From the NCBI RefSeq assembly GCF_965228705.1, contig NZ_OZ245832.1, positions 868,001 to 932,000 on the forward strand: a stretch of 64,000 nt of DNA, written 5' to 3'. A model generated the notes under the pieces. The model was not told where the DNA came from. It searched no databases and saw only the letters and a program-made list of their open reading frames with translations. The position numbers were made by a program, and so were the translations under genes. Below are positions 1-9,900 of the stretch, in pieces. The stretch's first letter is position 1. Each line of letters begins with the position of its first letter. Source of the stretch: Croceimicrobium sp965228705. GTDB taxonomy: Bacteria; Bacteroidota; Bacteroidia; Flavobacteriales; Schleiferiaceae.

Positions 1-24
1 GGCTAAGAATTAGAGATAAGAAAA

Positions 25-50
25 AGCCCTCCAAATGGAGGGCTTTTTTT
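25..50 (+). terminator. Rho-independent terminator of an upstream gene
   Basis: An 8-bp perfect stem (AGCCCTCC paired with GGAGGGCT) around an AAAT loop is followed by a run of seven T. The gene it ends lies left of the window. Confidence 0.85.
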
Positions 51-168
51 ATGCCTTGAAAGGAATAATGTCAATTAGCACAGCGCTGAAGATTATTAAT
101 TTGTGAAAGCCCGCACCAGACTTCTACAAATTGCGCTGATACCTTAACTTAGCGGGAAATTGACCCTT

Positions 169-867
169 ATGAAAAGCATTTTATCCTTTATAGCGGTTTT
201 GGCCCTCACTACTTCCTGCATGGTTGGTGTTACCGGCAGTGGAAAGGTAATAGAAGAAAACCGCAACGTGGAAGAATTTGACGGCATTGATGCCAGCGGA
301 ATGTTCGAAATTCATCTGGTACAGGCTGATGTTCATCGACTTAAAGTGGTAGCCGACGATAATTTAATGGACTTGATTGAAACCTATGTAGAAGGTGGAG
401 TTCTCCATATCCGAAGCCGCAAAAGCATTGGTAAAGCCAAGGAATTGGATGTGTATATCAGTAGTCCGGATTATGAATCTATTCAACTTTCCGGTGCTGT
501 GACCATCGATAATAAAGGAACTTTAGATGTCAATGACCTGGATATTGAATCCAGCGGAGCCGCTCAAATCACCCTTAGTGTAGATGCTGATGATATTAAA
601 TTGGAATTAAGCGGAGCTACGGAACTCAATATGAGTGGTACCGCCGATAAAGTGAGCATTGAGGGCAGCGGCGCCTCCGAATGCAAGATGTTTGATCTCA
701 ATTGCCGTAAAATGCGCATCGATGTAAGTGGTGCCTCCGAATTAGAAGTTAATGTAAGTGAAGAACTGGAGATTGAAGCTTCCGGTGCTTCTGATATTCG
801 CTACCGAGGAAATGGACGTATTGTACGCCAAAACCTTAGTGGTGCTTCCAATGTAGTAAAAGACTAA
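169..867 (+). CDS. DUF2807 (GIN-domain) lipoprotein
   Basis: A predicted surface or periplasmic lipoprotein with the head GIN domain (DUF2807), a right-handed beta-helix-like fold common in Bacteroidota. I place the start at the ATG at 169, not the in-frame ATG at 160, because it directly begins the signal peptide MKSILSF and leads to the lipobox LTTSC. The mature part is a ladder of short repeats built around S-G-A (for example SGAAQITL, SGASELEV, SGASDIRY), as expected for this fold. It lies 19 bases upstream of pgm on the same strand. The molecular function of the family is not established. Confidence 0.85.
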   Translation: MKSILSFIAVLALTTSCMVGVTGSGKVIEENRNVEEFDGIDASGMFEIHLVQADVHRLKVVADDNLMDLIETYVEGGVLHIRSRKSIGKAKELDVYISSPDYESIQLSGAVTIDNKGTLDVNDLDIESSGAAQITLSVDADDIKLELSGATELNMSGTADKVSIEGSGASECKMFDLNCRKMRIDVSGASELEVNVSEELEIEASGASDIRYRGNGRIVRQNLSGASNVVKD

Positions 868-886
868 CCTAAGCCCCTTAACACAA

Positions 887-2596
887 ATGACGCAAGCAGC
901 AGAAAGAGCCCAAGCCTGGCTCAAAGCTCCTTATGATACTGAAACCCAAAAAGCCACCCAGGCCTTGATTGATGCCGGTGGAGATGCCTTAAATGATGCT
1001 TTTTACCAAGACCTCGACTTCGGAACAGGTGGTTTACGTGGAATCATGGGCGTTGGGACTAACCGAATTAATAAATACACCTTAGGTGCTGCTACCCAGG
1101 GATTAGCGAATTACCTGAATAAGCAGTTTCCTGATATTCAAATTAAAGTGGCGATCGCGCATGACAGTCGCCACAATTCCAAGCCTTTTGCCCGTCAGGT
1201 GGCGGAAGTACTTTCGGCCAATGGTATTAAGGTTTTTCTCTATGAGGATTTACGGCCAACTCCGGCTTTATCCTTTGCTATTCGCCATTTAGATTGTCAG
1301 AGTGGAATCGTTTTAACCGCCTCCCATAATCCGCCTGCCTATAATGGCTATAAGGTATATTGGAGTGATGGCGGTCAATTGGTACCTCCTCATGATAAGG
1401 CCGTAATTACTGAGGTTCGTGCGGTTAAAGCCGATGAAATTCGCTATGATGCCAATCCGGATCTGATTGAAATGATTGGCGATGCCGTAGACCAGGCCTA
1501 TCTCGCCAAAGTGAAAGAGCTAAGCTTGAGTAATCAAGGTAAAGAAGACCTTTCGGTAGTATTCACCAGCATCCATGGTACCAGTATTACTTTGGTGCCA
1601 CCTGCTTTGGAAAATGCCGGTTTTAAAAAGGTTTCCATAGTGGAAGAGCAAGCTACTCCGGATGGAGATTTCCCTACTGTAGCTTCTCCAAACCCAGAGG
1701 AAGCAGAAGCCCTAACCATGGCCCTTAAACAAGCTGAGAAGCTGGGGGCGGATATGGTTATTGGTACCGATCCCGATGCAGATCGGGTAGGGATTGCGGT
1801 TCGTAATCTTGAAGGTGAAATGGAATTACTGAATGGTAATCAAGCTGCTTCGGTATTGATTTACTATCTCCTTGAACGTTGGAAGGAAAATGGCAAATTG
1901 ACCGGTAATGAATATGTAGCCAAAACCATTGTTACTACAGACCTCATTGCAGATATCGCTAAGGCCTACGATGTACCTTGCCCCGAATGTTTAACCGGTT
2001 TTAAATGGATTGCCGATATCATTCGCCAGCGCGAAGGTGAAGCCACCTTTATTGGTGGTGGTGAAGAAAGCTACGGCTATATGATTGGTGATTTTGTACG
2101 TGATAAGGATGCGGTAGCTTCTGCAGTAATGCTGGCAGAAACTGCTGCTTATGCTAAATCCCAAGGCTCCAGCTTCTATGAGATGATGGTAGAGGTGTAC
2201 CACAAATTTGGTTTCTACCTCGAAAAACTGGTTTCCTTAAAGCGTGAGGGCATGAAAGGTCAGCAGGAAATTGCCCAAATGATGGAAGACTTCCGTACCA
2301 AAACCCCCGCTACCATTGCAGGAGAGAAAATTGTGGAAGTATTGGATTATCAAAGTTCTGAGCATCGCTATGTAGCGGATAATCGCACAGAAGCTATCGA
2401 CTTACCTAAAAGCAATGTGGTGCAGTTTGTTACGGATCAGGGCACAAAAATTACTGCACGTCCTAGTGGAACGGAACCTAAGATTAAGTTCTATGTAAGC
2501 GTAAAAGGAAATTTAGCCGATACTTCCGAATTTGCTGTCAGGAAAGCAGAACTCGAAGGTCGATTAGAGGCAATTACCAAAGAATTAGGATTATGA
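887..2596 (+). CDS. pgm: phosphoglucomutase/phosphomannomutase family protein
   Basis: A cytoplasmic alpha-D-phosphohexomutase of 569 residues that interconverts hexose 1- and 6-phosphates and feeds nucleotide-sugar and storage-polysaccharide synthesis. All four family signatures are visible: the phosphoserine loop TASHNP (Ser146), the Mg2+-binding loop GTDPDADR (Asp295, Asp297, Asp299), the sugar-specificity loop GGGEESYGY, and the C-terminal phosphate-binding RPSGTEPK. The length matches the long PGM/PMM type common in Bacteroidota. Substrate (glucose or mannose) cannot be fixed from sequence. Its last four bases overlap the start of the thioredoxin lipoprotein gene (ATGA), so the two are probably co-translated. 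Confidence 0.95.
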   Translation: MTQAAERAQAWLKAPYDTETQKATQALIDAGGDALNDAFYQDLDFGTGGLRGIMGVGTNRINKYTLGAATQGLANYLNKQFPDIQIKVAIAHDSRHNSKPFARQVAEVLSANGIKVFLYEDLRPTPALSFAIRHLDCQSGIVLTASHNPPAYNGYKVYWSDGGQLVPPHDKAVITEVRAVKADEIRYDANPDLIEMIGDAVDQAYLAKVKELSLSNQGKEDLSVVFTSIHGTSITLVPPALENAGFKKVSIVEEQATPDGDFPTVASPNPEEAEALTMALKQAEKLGADMVIGTDPDADRVGIAVRNLEGEMELLNGNQAASVLIYYLLERWKENGKLTGNEYVAKTIVTTDLIADIAKAYDVPCPECLTGFKWIADIIRQREGEATFIGGGEESYGYMIGDFVRDKDAVASAVMLAETAAYAKSQGSSFYEMMVEVYHKFGFYLEKLVSLKREGMKGQQEIAQMMEDFRTKTPATIAGEKIVEVLDYQSSEHRYVADNRTEAIDLPKSNVVQFVTDQGTKITARPSGTEPKIKFYVSVKGNLADTSEFAVRKAELEGRLEAITKELGL

Positions 2597-3834
2597 TAAA
2601 AAGAGCCACAGGGATTCTGCTTTTAGGCTTGAGTCTCGGAGCTTGTCAGAATTCGGCTCCCAAGCCAGATGGTAGCACTGCCGACTCCCAATTAGCAGAA
2701 GGAATTTGGCAGGCTGTGATCGCACAAAACGATAGCACCAACTTAAAGTTCAACTTCAACTTAGAGTCCTTAAGTGATTCTGAATATGTAGCGCATATTA
2801 AAAATGCGGAGGAGATTATCGATGCCAAAGTAATTCGCTTAGCGGCCGATAGTTTCAAGATTGAAATGCCCGTTTTTGCCAATTATTTCTTGGTTAAAAA
2901 GGAGGGAAATCAGCTAAAAGGTCAGTATATCAATCCCGATGCTGAGGACTATTATCTGCCTTTTACCGCAACCGCCGGAGTTTCTGAACGCTATGAAAAT
3001 GCCCAGCATCTTTATCCTTTGCCTGGATATTGGAAGGTGGTATTTAATCCGGGTACCGAAGATGAAAGCCTTGGCAAAGCTTATTTCGAATGGGATCAGG
3101 AGAAAGGGGTTTATGGTACCATCATGACAGCCACTGGCGATTACCGCTATTTGGAAGGTTCGGGCGCTGCAGGTAAATTATACCTCTCTGCCTTTGATGG
3201 AGCGCATCTCTTTTACCTGGAAGCCGATTTGCATGATACACTGCAAGGGCATTTCTATTCCGGTCGTAGCTACCATGCTACCTGGATTGCTTATCGCGAC
3301 AGTACCTTTGAATTGCCCGACCCGGATACCTTAACTTATTTGAAGGAGGGCTATTCTAAAATGGATTTTGCCTTTCCTAATTTGAAAGGGGATACTATTG
3401 CTTTGAGTGATCCTCGCTTTGCCGATAAAGCAGTAATCATCCAAATTAGCGGCTCTTGGTGTCCTAACTGCTATGACGAAAGTCGTTACCTCTCAAAGGT
3501 CTATGAACAATACAAAGATCAGGGCCTCGAAATCGTTTGCCTAAGCTTTGAGCGCACACGCGATTATGCAACCGCTCAGAAGCGCTTAGCCAAAATGCAA
3601 AAGGATCTTAGCATTCCCTATACCGTGCTGCTGGCTGGAGCCACTCGCGATGATAAAGCGGCGGAGAAATTGCCGATGCTCAATCACATAATGAGCTATC
3701 CAACGGCCATTTATCTGGACAAGGAGCATAAGCTGCGAAAGATCCATACCGGCTTTTCCGGACCAGGAACTCCGGTTTGGGAAGACTTTGTGAGCGAAAA
3801 TGATGCATTTTTGCAAAAATTACTCAACGAATAA
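2593..3834 (+). CDS. TlpA-like thioredoxin-domain lipoprotein
   Basis: A secreted thiol-disulfide oxidoreductase of 413 residues. It has a lipoprotein signal with lipobox SLGAC (Cys18), a roughly 250-residue N-terminal region of beta-rich character with no family I recognise, and a C-terminal TlpA/ResA-type thioredoxin fold from about residue 255. The active site is SWCPNC (Cys290/Cys293), and a cis-Pro loop SYPTAIYL follows. It probably reduces or isomerises disulfides in the periplasm. The start overlaps the end of pgm by four bases. Bacteroidota often fuse TlpA domains to N-terminal modules of this size. Confidence 0.88.
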   Translation: MIKRATGILLLGLSLGACQNSAPKPDGSTADSQLAEGIWQAVIAQNDSTNLKFNFNLESLSDSEYVAHIKNAEEIIDAKVIRLAADSFKIEMPVFANYFLVKKEGNQLKGQYINPDAEDYYLPFTATAGVSERYENAQHLYPLPGYWKVVFNPGTEDESLGKAYFEWDQEKGVYGTIMTATGDYRYLEGSGAAGKLYLSAFDGAHLFYLEADLHDTLQGHFYSGRSYHATWIAYRDSTFELPDPDTLTYLKEGYSKMDFAFPNLKGDTIALSDPRFADKAVIIQISGSWCPNCYDESRYLSKVYEQYKDQGLEIVCLSFERTRDYATAQKRLAKMQKDLSIPYTVLLAGATRDDKAAEKLPMLNHIMSYPTAIYLDKEHKLRKIHTGFSGPGTPVWEDFVSENDAFLQKLLNE

Positions 3835-3856
3835 TTAGCTCTCTTAAAATTATAAC

Positions 3857-4744
3857 ATGCAGAAAGTAGCAGTGATCGGAGCGGGAACCATGGGAAATGG
3901 AATTGCCCATGTTTTTGCTCAAAATGACTTTGAAGTAAATCTGGTTGATATTTCTGACGAAGCCCTCGATCGCGGATTAAACACTATCAGCAAAAACCTG
4001 GATCGTCAGGTTTCTAAAGGAATTATCGACGAAGCGAAAAAGGAAGCTACCCTCACCAATTTGAGTGGTTCCACCGATATGGCTACCGCCTTAAGCGATG
4101 CTGATTTGGTAGTGGAAGCCGCAACGGAGAACGTAGACCTAAAATTGAAGATTTTTGGCGATATGGATCGCTATTCTAAGCCTGAAGCGATTTTGGCCTC
4201 GAATACTTCTTCCATTTCCTTGACTCAAATTGCCGCCGTTACCTCTCGTCCTGATAAGGTGATTGGTATGCACTTTATGAATCCGGTACCAGTAATGAAA
4301 TTGGTAGAAGTGATTCGAGGTTATGCCACCTCCGATGAAACTACCAAAACCATCATGGAATTGTCTGAGAAATTAGGCAAGGTTCCTACCGAGTGTAATG
4401 ACTACCCAGGTTTCGTTTCCAATCGTATCCTGATGCCGATGATTAATGAGGCTATCATTACCCTATTCGAAGGTGTAGCCGGAGTGAAGGAAATCGATAC
4501 CATTATGAAATTAGGTATGGCCCATCCGATGGGACCTTTGAAATTAGCTGATTTCATTGGCCTCGACGTTTGTCTTTCCATCCTGAATGTATTGTACGAA
4601 GGCTTTGGTAATCCTAAATACGCTCCCTGTCCCTTATTAGTAAATATGGTACGTGCCGGAAAATTAGGCGCAAAATCAGGTGAAGGCTTTTACGATTACA
4701 GTGAAGGCCCTAAAAGCGAAACTGTTTCTTCTCAGTTTAGTTAA
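3857..4744 (+). CDS. 3-hydroxybutyryl-CoA dehydrogenase
   Basis: A cytoplasmic NAD(P)-dependent 3-hydroxyacyl-CoA dehydrogenase of 295 residues that interconverts 3-hydroxybutyryl-CoA and acetoacetyl-CoA. The N-terminal Rossmann motif is GAGTMGNG (residues 8-15). The catalytic His lies in GMHFMNPVPVMKLVEV, and the C-terminal helical domain has the usual PGFVSNRILMP segment. The length is typical of the single-domain enzyme (hbd/PaaH type), without a fused hydratase. A strong terminator follows 18 bases downstream, so it may end the pgm-led transcription unit. Whether it serves beta-oxidation, butanoate or phenylacetate metabolism is not shown by its neighbours. Confidence 0.94.
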   Translation: MQKVAVIGAGTMGNGIAHVFAQNDFEVNLVDISDEALDRGLNTISKNLDRQVSKGIIDEAKKEATLTNLSGSTDMATALSDADLVVEAATENVDLKLKIFGDMDRYSKPEAILASNTSSISLTQIAAVTSRPDKVIGMHFMNPVPVMKLVEVIRGYATSDETTKTIMELSEKLGKVPTECNDYPGFVSNRILMPMINEAIITLFEGVAGVKEIDTIMKLGMAHPMGPLKLADFIGLDVCLSILNVLYEGFGNPKYAPCPLLVNMVRAGKLGAKSGEGFYDYSEGPKSETVSSQFS

Positions 4745-4762
4745 GCCTTGCAAACAGCATTG

Positions 4763-4795
4763 AAAGGCCTCCCATTGTGGAGGCCTTTTTTGTTT
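4763..4795 (+). terminator. Rho-independent terminator
   Basis: A 9-bp perfect stem (AAGGCCTCC with GGAGGCCTT) with a 6-base loop, followed by a T-rich tail, 18 bases after the dehydrogenase stop. Confidence 0.9.
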
Positions 4796-4894
4796 TATCG
4801 ATAGGAACTATATTTTCATAGAGCTTTTGGTGCCTTTTGTCATAGTACAGCGATAACTCCGTCTATACCTTGCAAACCGAAAAAATAATAGACC

Positions 4895-5479
4895 ATGTCT
4901 GATACAGCAATAGAACGCAAATCCTATACTTACCCCGAATACCGCGATTTAATTAAGCAATTGCGCTACCAAGGCCAAGCTACTGGCGGTTCTGAATCGG
5001 ATGATTTCCTGCGATATACCGATTTAAATATGGCCCGCATGGACAAGTGGGACAAGCGCTATGAGTTTAGCGATGAATTGAAGTCCACTCTCGATAATTT
5101 GAATCGCAAGGAAAAGTGGGTAGTGCTAAGCGAAGGCTGGTGTGGGGATGCAGCTCACTCAGTCCCCGTGCTAGCTAAAATCGCAGAATACAGTCCTAAT
5201 ATTGAATTAAGCATTCTCCTTCGCGATGAAAATCTGGACCTTATGGATCAGCACCTCACCAATGGAGGACGATCTATTCCTAAATTGATTCGTTACAGCG
5301 AAAGTGGCGAAGTATTAGGTGAATGGGGACCTAGACCGGAAGCCGCGCAACAAATTCACTTAGATGGTAAAGCGGAGGGTAGAGCTAAAGCGGATGTGAC
5401 CATCGACCTGCAAAAATGGTATGCTCGCGATCGCGGCGAAAGCCTCAGCAAGGAAATTGCCGATTTCTTAAAAGACTAA
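4895..5479 (+). CDS. thioredoxin family protein with single-Cys active site (Thioredoxin_9 type)
   Basis: A 194-residue cytoplasmic protein with no signal peptide. The central part (about residues 65-165) has a thioredoxin-fold pattern: KWVVLSEGWCGDAAHSVP, then a hydrophobic strand and the SIPKLI segment with the expected cis-Pro. The usual CxxC is reduced to CGDA, so only one active-site cysteine remains; this CGDA form is common in the Bacteroidota Thioredoxin_9 group. It could act as a monothiol or disulfide-exchange protein, but the substrate is unknown. It is preceded by a 150-base gap with a terminator and converges with the small gene that follows. Confidence 0.8.
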   Translation: MSDTAIERKSYTYPEYRDLIKQLRYQGQATGGSESDDFLRYTDLNMARMDKWDKRYEFSDELKSTLDNLNRKEKWVVLSEGWCGDAAHSVPVLAKIAEYSPNIELSILLRDENLDLMDQHLTNGGRSIPKLIRYSESGEVLGEWGPRPEAAQQIHLDGKAEGRAKADVTIDLQKWYARDRGESLSKEIADFLKD

Positions 5480-5486
5480 AATTTGG

Positions 5487-5741
5487 CTAGGAGGGATTTT
5501 CGAGGTTCCGATCTGCAGAAGCCTTGTAATTACGATACATCGCTTCAAAAATGCGATAGGTTTCCTCGCTAAATTCCTCATCCAGCCACTTTTGTACTTC
5601 CGCCTGACTGGCGGCCCGGGCTTTTGGAACCTTAAAACATTGTTTCATGGGCCCGGTTTCTATTTCTACATACCAGTGCTGCTCTTGTGCATAGAGCACT
5701 ACTTTGAACTTTGGATGGGGCAGAGGTCCCACTATTCTCAT
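5487..5741 (-). CDS. conserved hypothetical protein, 84 aa
   Basis: An 84-residue soluble protein I do not recognise. It begins with strands (KFKVVLYAQEQHWYVEIETG) and ends in a charged helical part rich in Glu and Arg. There is no signal peptide or transmembrane segment. The start overlaps the stop of the FAD oxidoreductase gene by four bases (ATGA), which argues that it is real and translated with that gene. It ends seven bases from the convergent thioredoxin gene. Confidence 0.65.
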   Translation of the reverse strand: MRIVGPLPHPKFKVVLYAQEQHWYVEIETGPMKQCFKVPKARAASQAEVQKWLDEEFSEETYRIFEAMYRNYKASADRNLENPS

Positions 5742-6985
5742 GAGGCTTGATGATTTAAAATGAGGGCCTTAGCGGCCAATTCACCACTAAGCATGGCGGC
5801 ATTTAATGAGGGGTTCAAGATATGATCTCCGGCCAGGTAAATTCCATCCAAAACTCTACTTTCTTCAAAGGCTCGGCTATAAACCACTTGATCGATACGG
5901 GGCAAGGAGCGATTGACCTTATAGGTTCGAATCAATTTCGATTGGCTGGCTTGAGTTCCTAATAAGGGCGCCAGTTCCGACTGAATTTTCGCTTCCAATT
6001 GATTTTCGGATAAACCCGGATCCTTTTTTAAGCTTACTGAATACAAGTGCTTGCCTTTGGGCGCATAGGCAGGCTGCACTTTCGATAAACAAGCCACATT
6101 GCTAATTAGGCCTTCCGAATCTGAGTTCAGGGCAATCAAGCTTTTCGTCAATTTGCTGGCTGTACCTTCAAAATAGGCTTGTAGGGTTGGATTCCATTCA
6201 GTGCTATCTGCCAATTGGGGCAATAGAGCACCCGGTTCACAAGCAATAATAATTTGCTTTGCTTCCAAACTGCTGCCGTCTTTTAGATGTACTTGTCCCT
6301 TTTCGACTTTCAATACTTCGGTATTTAAACGAAACTCGGTAGAACGCAGTCCTGCCTTGATTTGCTGAGCTACCGAAGCTATTCCTTTTTTAGGAAGACA
6401 GGCTTCGCCTTCCGCAAACATCTTAAATACAAAGAGGAACTGTCGATTGGAGGTTTCAAGGTCATTTTCCAGAAAAATCCCGCTAAAGAAAGGGCGAAAA
6501 AAGCGCTCAATAATCTTGCGTGAAAAACCATAGCCCCGCAAATAGTCGTAGGTGCTTTCTTCCTTAATCTCAAAAATATCTTCAAGGGATTGCTCCAAAA
6601 CCCATTTACGGAGCCTAGCCATTTTTAATTTATCCCAAATGCTGCCAACCGGACTAAAAAACATGGAAATGGCTGCGGCCGGATTTCGCTTTACATCACT
6701 AACAGTAAAGGATTTAGCTCCATAAAAGATAAAGGCACCTGAGTCAAAAGCCTTGCATTCCAGAGCTTTTAGATCCAAATGCTTCTTTACCATGGGATAG
6801 GCACTAAGGATAACCTGAAAACCCTGATCCAGCGTAAAGCCTTCAAAGAAATCGGTTTTTAATCGACCACCCACCTGTGGAGCCTGGTCGATGATCAATG
6901 TTTTTAAATTATACGATTCCAGTTCTTTCGCAGCGATCAGGCCCGAAACTCCGGCGCCCACTACAATCGCATCGTAATTTGCCAT
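5738..6985 (-). CDS. NAD(P)/FAD-dependent amine oxidase-like oxidoreductase
   Basis: A 415-residue flavoprotein of the amine oxidase / protoporphyrinogen oxidase / phytoene desaturase superfamily. The N-terminal dinucleotide-binding motif is VVGAGVSGLIAA, followed by the GG-motif QVGGRLKT typical of this group. The C-terminal FAD-contact segment is DGIYLAGDHILNPSLNAAMLSG. No carotenoid or haem synthesis gene is adjacent, so the substrate is open. It begins one base inside the end of the upstream beta-propeller gene (TAATG overlap) and its stop overlaps the small downstream gene, so the three form one minus-strand operon. Confidence 0.85.
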   Translation of the reverse strand: MANYDAIVVGAGVSGLIAAKELESYNLKTLIIDQAPQVGGRLKTDFFEGFTLDQGFQVILSAYPMVKKHLDLKALECKAFDSGAFIFYGAKSFTVSDVKRNPAAAISMFFSPVGSIWDKLKMARLRKWVLEQSLEDIFEIKEESTYDYLRGYGFSRKIIERFFRPFFSGIFLENDLETSNRQFLFVFKMFAEGEACLPKKGIASVAQQIKAGLRSTEFRLNTEVLKVEKGQVHLKDGSSLEAKQIIIACEPGALLPQLADSTEWNPTLQAYFEGTASKLTKSLIALNSDSEGLISNVACLSKVQPAYAPKGKHLYSVSLKKDPGLSENQLEAKIQSELAPLLGTQASQSKLIRTYKVNRSLPRIDQVVYSRAFEESRVLDGIYLAGDHILNPSLNAAMLSGELAAKALILNHQAS

Positions 6986-9900
6986 TATCCTTTTAGGTTT
7001 AAATTGAATTGCTGACGAAGGCTTTCAAATTTGGGCCAGTCATTTTGCTTAAAGGCTTTCCATTCTTCCAGGAAAGCTTGTTCTGATTTACGGTATTTAT
7101 CCTCTAAAATTTGGGCTTGAGATGGGACTTCCGCCCAATTGCTCCAGAAGTACATTAGGATCGCATTGTACTGACTTTGCAAGGTTTCCGGCTGATCATA
7201 ATAGCCATCTACCACCTTGCCAAATATCTTTTCTTCCAGTTCTTTTAAGCCTTTCTCCAAGCTTTTCAAGGAGTCCTGGTAGGCTTTCGCCTGATCTGCC
7301 TTCAAGGATAATTCTGCTAATTCCTTACTGATCTGGATTTTCATTTTGGCCTCTTTTAACCAATCGCTTGCCTGATGCAAAGAATCTAAAGAAGCATCTA
7401 ATTTCTGCCGATAATGGAAACTGGCTTCCAGATCCTCCAGAGAGATTTGATCGCTCAAACGCGGATCCAGGCGATACACAAAGCTTTGATCTGCCTTTTG
7501 GCCACCATAGCTCAGTTCTAAGCGATAATTGCCACAGGGCAGGGGAATTGGGGCTTGCTCCGTGGTATCATTCAATTTTCGATTCTTATCAGGGAAACCT
7601 AAACCTTTGCCCTGCATTCCCAGGCGGTATTTATGCAAACCTTCTTTAGGGTCGAGGTACCAGGTTCTTTGCAGCTCATTTTGAGCATCGATTAGTTTCA
7701 ATTGAAGTTTCTTGCTTTTCACAGAATCTTCTTTCTCAAAACCATTGTAAACAAAGACTTCCAATCCTGAATTACGATTCTCCCCCTTGAAAACCCCATC
7801 TGCCGGAAAGCGAGAACCATCCGCTCTTTTAGTGGCATGCTTCCAGGGATCATTTACCGTGTAGAGCTGCAGCTTAGGATCTTCATTACTGCGGAGTAGG
7901 GCAATACTTTCTCTTAATTGCTCTAAAGGATCCAGGATATAAGCGGCTCTTCCGAAGGTTCCTACAATGAGGTCATGTTCACGCGGATGAATCTTAAGGT
8001 CATTAACGGGCACGGTAGGGAAGTCCTTAGTCCATTTTTGCCAGTGCAAGCCCATATCCCAAGTAAAGAATAGGCCTCTTTGGGTGCCGGCAAATAATAA
8101 ATTGGGATCTACCGGATCTTGTACCACCGATAGCACATAGGCGGGGAGGTCCATGCCAATATTGCGGAAGCTTTTGCCATAATTATCGGTATAATAGAGA
8201 TAGGGTTTTTCATTTCCACGGCGATAATCATTGGCCACTACAAAGGCTGCTCCTTTTTGATGGGCAGAATGCACGATTTGGGGAATCCAGGCTCCTTCAG
8301 GCAAAGCCTTCATTTTAGCACTTAATTCCTGCCAGCTTTTACCCGCATCACGACTTAAATGTAAAAGTCCGTCATCACTGCTCACCCAAAGCTCTCCGGG
8401 CGATAAGCCGGGCTCAATACAAAGTAAAGTGGTGTAATTTTCAGCTCCGGTTACATCATAAGTTAAACCGCCACTTTCATCAAAATGCTGCTTGCTGGTA
8501 TCATTAGTGGTGAGATCAGGAGAAATAACTTCCCAGCTCTGGCCTTGATCTTTAGACTTAAACACAAATTGAGCTCCGAAGTAAATGCAAGTGCTATCAA
8601 AGGGATCTTGAGCAATGGGGGCATTCCAATTGTAACGCAGTTTTATATGCTCTGGATGCACCGGGCGAATCATTTGGGTATACCCAGTATTTACATCAAC
8701 ACGACCTACAAAGCCCTCCTGACTCATCGCATACACATAGCGATTGTTATTGGGATCGGGTAAAACATCAAAGCCATCGCCAAAGAAGAGTTCTTCCCAA
8801 TAATCATTGCGAATGCCATCGGCACGCCATACATAGGCCGGACCTTTCCAAGAACCATTGTCTTGCATACCGCCATAAACATTATAGGGCATTTCCATAT
8901 CGTAGCTGATATGATAGAACTGGGCCAGGGGTAGATTATTCACAAAACGCCAGCTACGACCACGATCCCGACTGATGTTTAAGCCTCCATCATTACCATT
9001 AATGATATAGTTGGGATCCTGAGGGTGAATGTAAAAAGCATGATGATCGGGATGGATATAGTCGTAAGGAGCAATAACCTCCCAATTCTTGCCTCCGTCT
9101 TCGGAACGACTCAGCACCGACCAAATGCTATACACCCGATTTTCATTTTCAGGATCCACATAAATTTCGGCATAGTAGAAAGGGCGATTGCCAATATTGG
9201 GGTCCACCGAAATCTTTTGCCATTTCGTGCCGCCATCATCACTGCGGTAGAGGGCGTTCTTTTCTTTGTTTTCAATTAAGGCATAAATGCGATTGGGCTG
9301 GGAGGGGGCAATCGCAATACCCATGCGGCCTAATTCTCCTTTGGGTAAACCATCCTTCTCGCTTTTTTGGTTCCAGCTGGCACCACCATCATAGGTGATA
9401 TACAAACCACTACCGGGACCACCTGATTTAAAGAACCAGGGATTGCGGCGGTGCTCCCACATATTTACAATCAGCTTATCCGGGTTTTGAGGGTCCATCA
9501 CCATTTCAGCCGCACCAGTTCGTTCATTATTGTAGAGAATGAGTTCCCAGTTCTTACCGCCATCAATACTCTTGTATACCCCGCGGTCTTTGGAGTCTGC
9601 CCAGGGATTACCAATCGCAGCTACATAAATAATATTGGGTTCATAGGGATGCACCAAAATGCGATGGATATGTCGGCTTTCCTCCAATCCCATCAGCTTC
9701 CAGCTTTTACCGCCATCGGGAGAGCGATAGATTCCAGCCCCACCCGTATTGGAATTACGAGGATTTCCTTCTCCGGTCCCCAGCCAAATTACATCCGGGT
9801 TTTGAGGATCCAGAGCAATAGAGCCTACACTGCTAACCTTTTCATTATTAAAGATGCATGACCAGGAGGTGCCACCATTTTCGCTGCGCCACAGTCCACC

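Noticed and set aside
160..867. Tandem DNA repeat in the DUF2807 gene
   Set aside because: The repeated S-G-A coding pattern reflects the beta-helix repeats of the protein; copies differ too much at the DNA level to be a recent tandem repeat.
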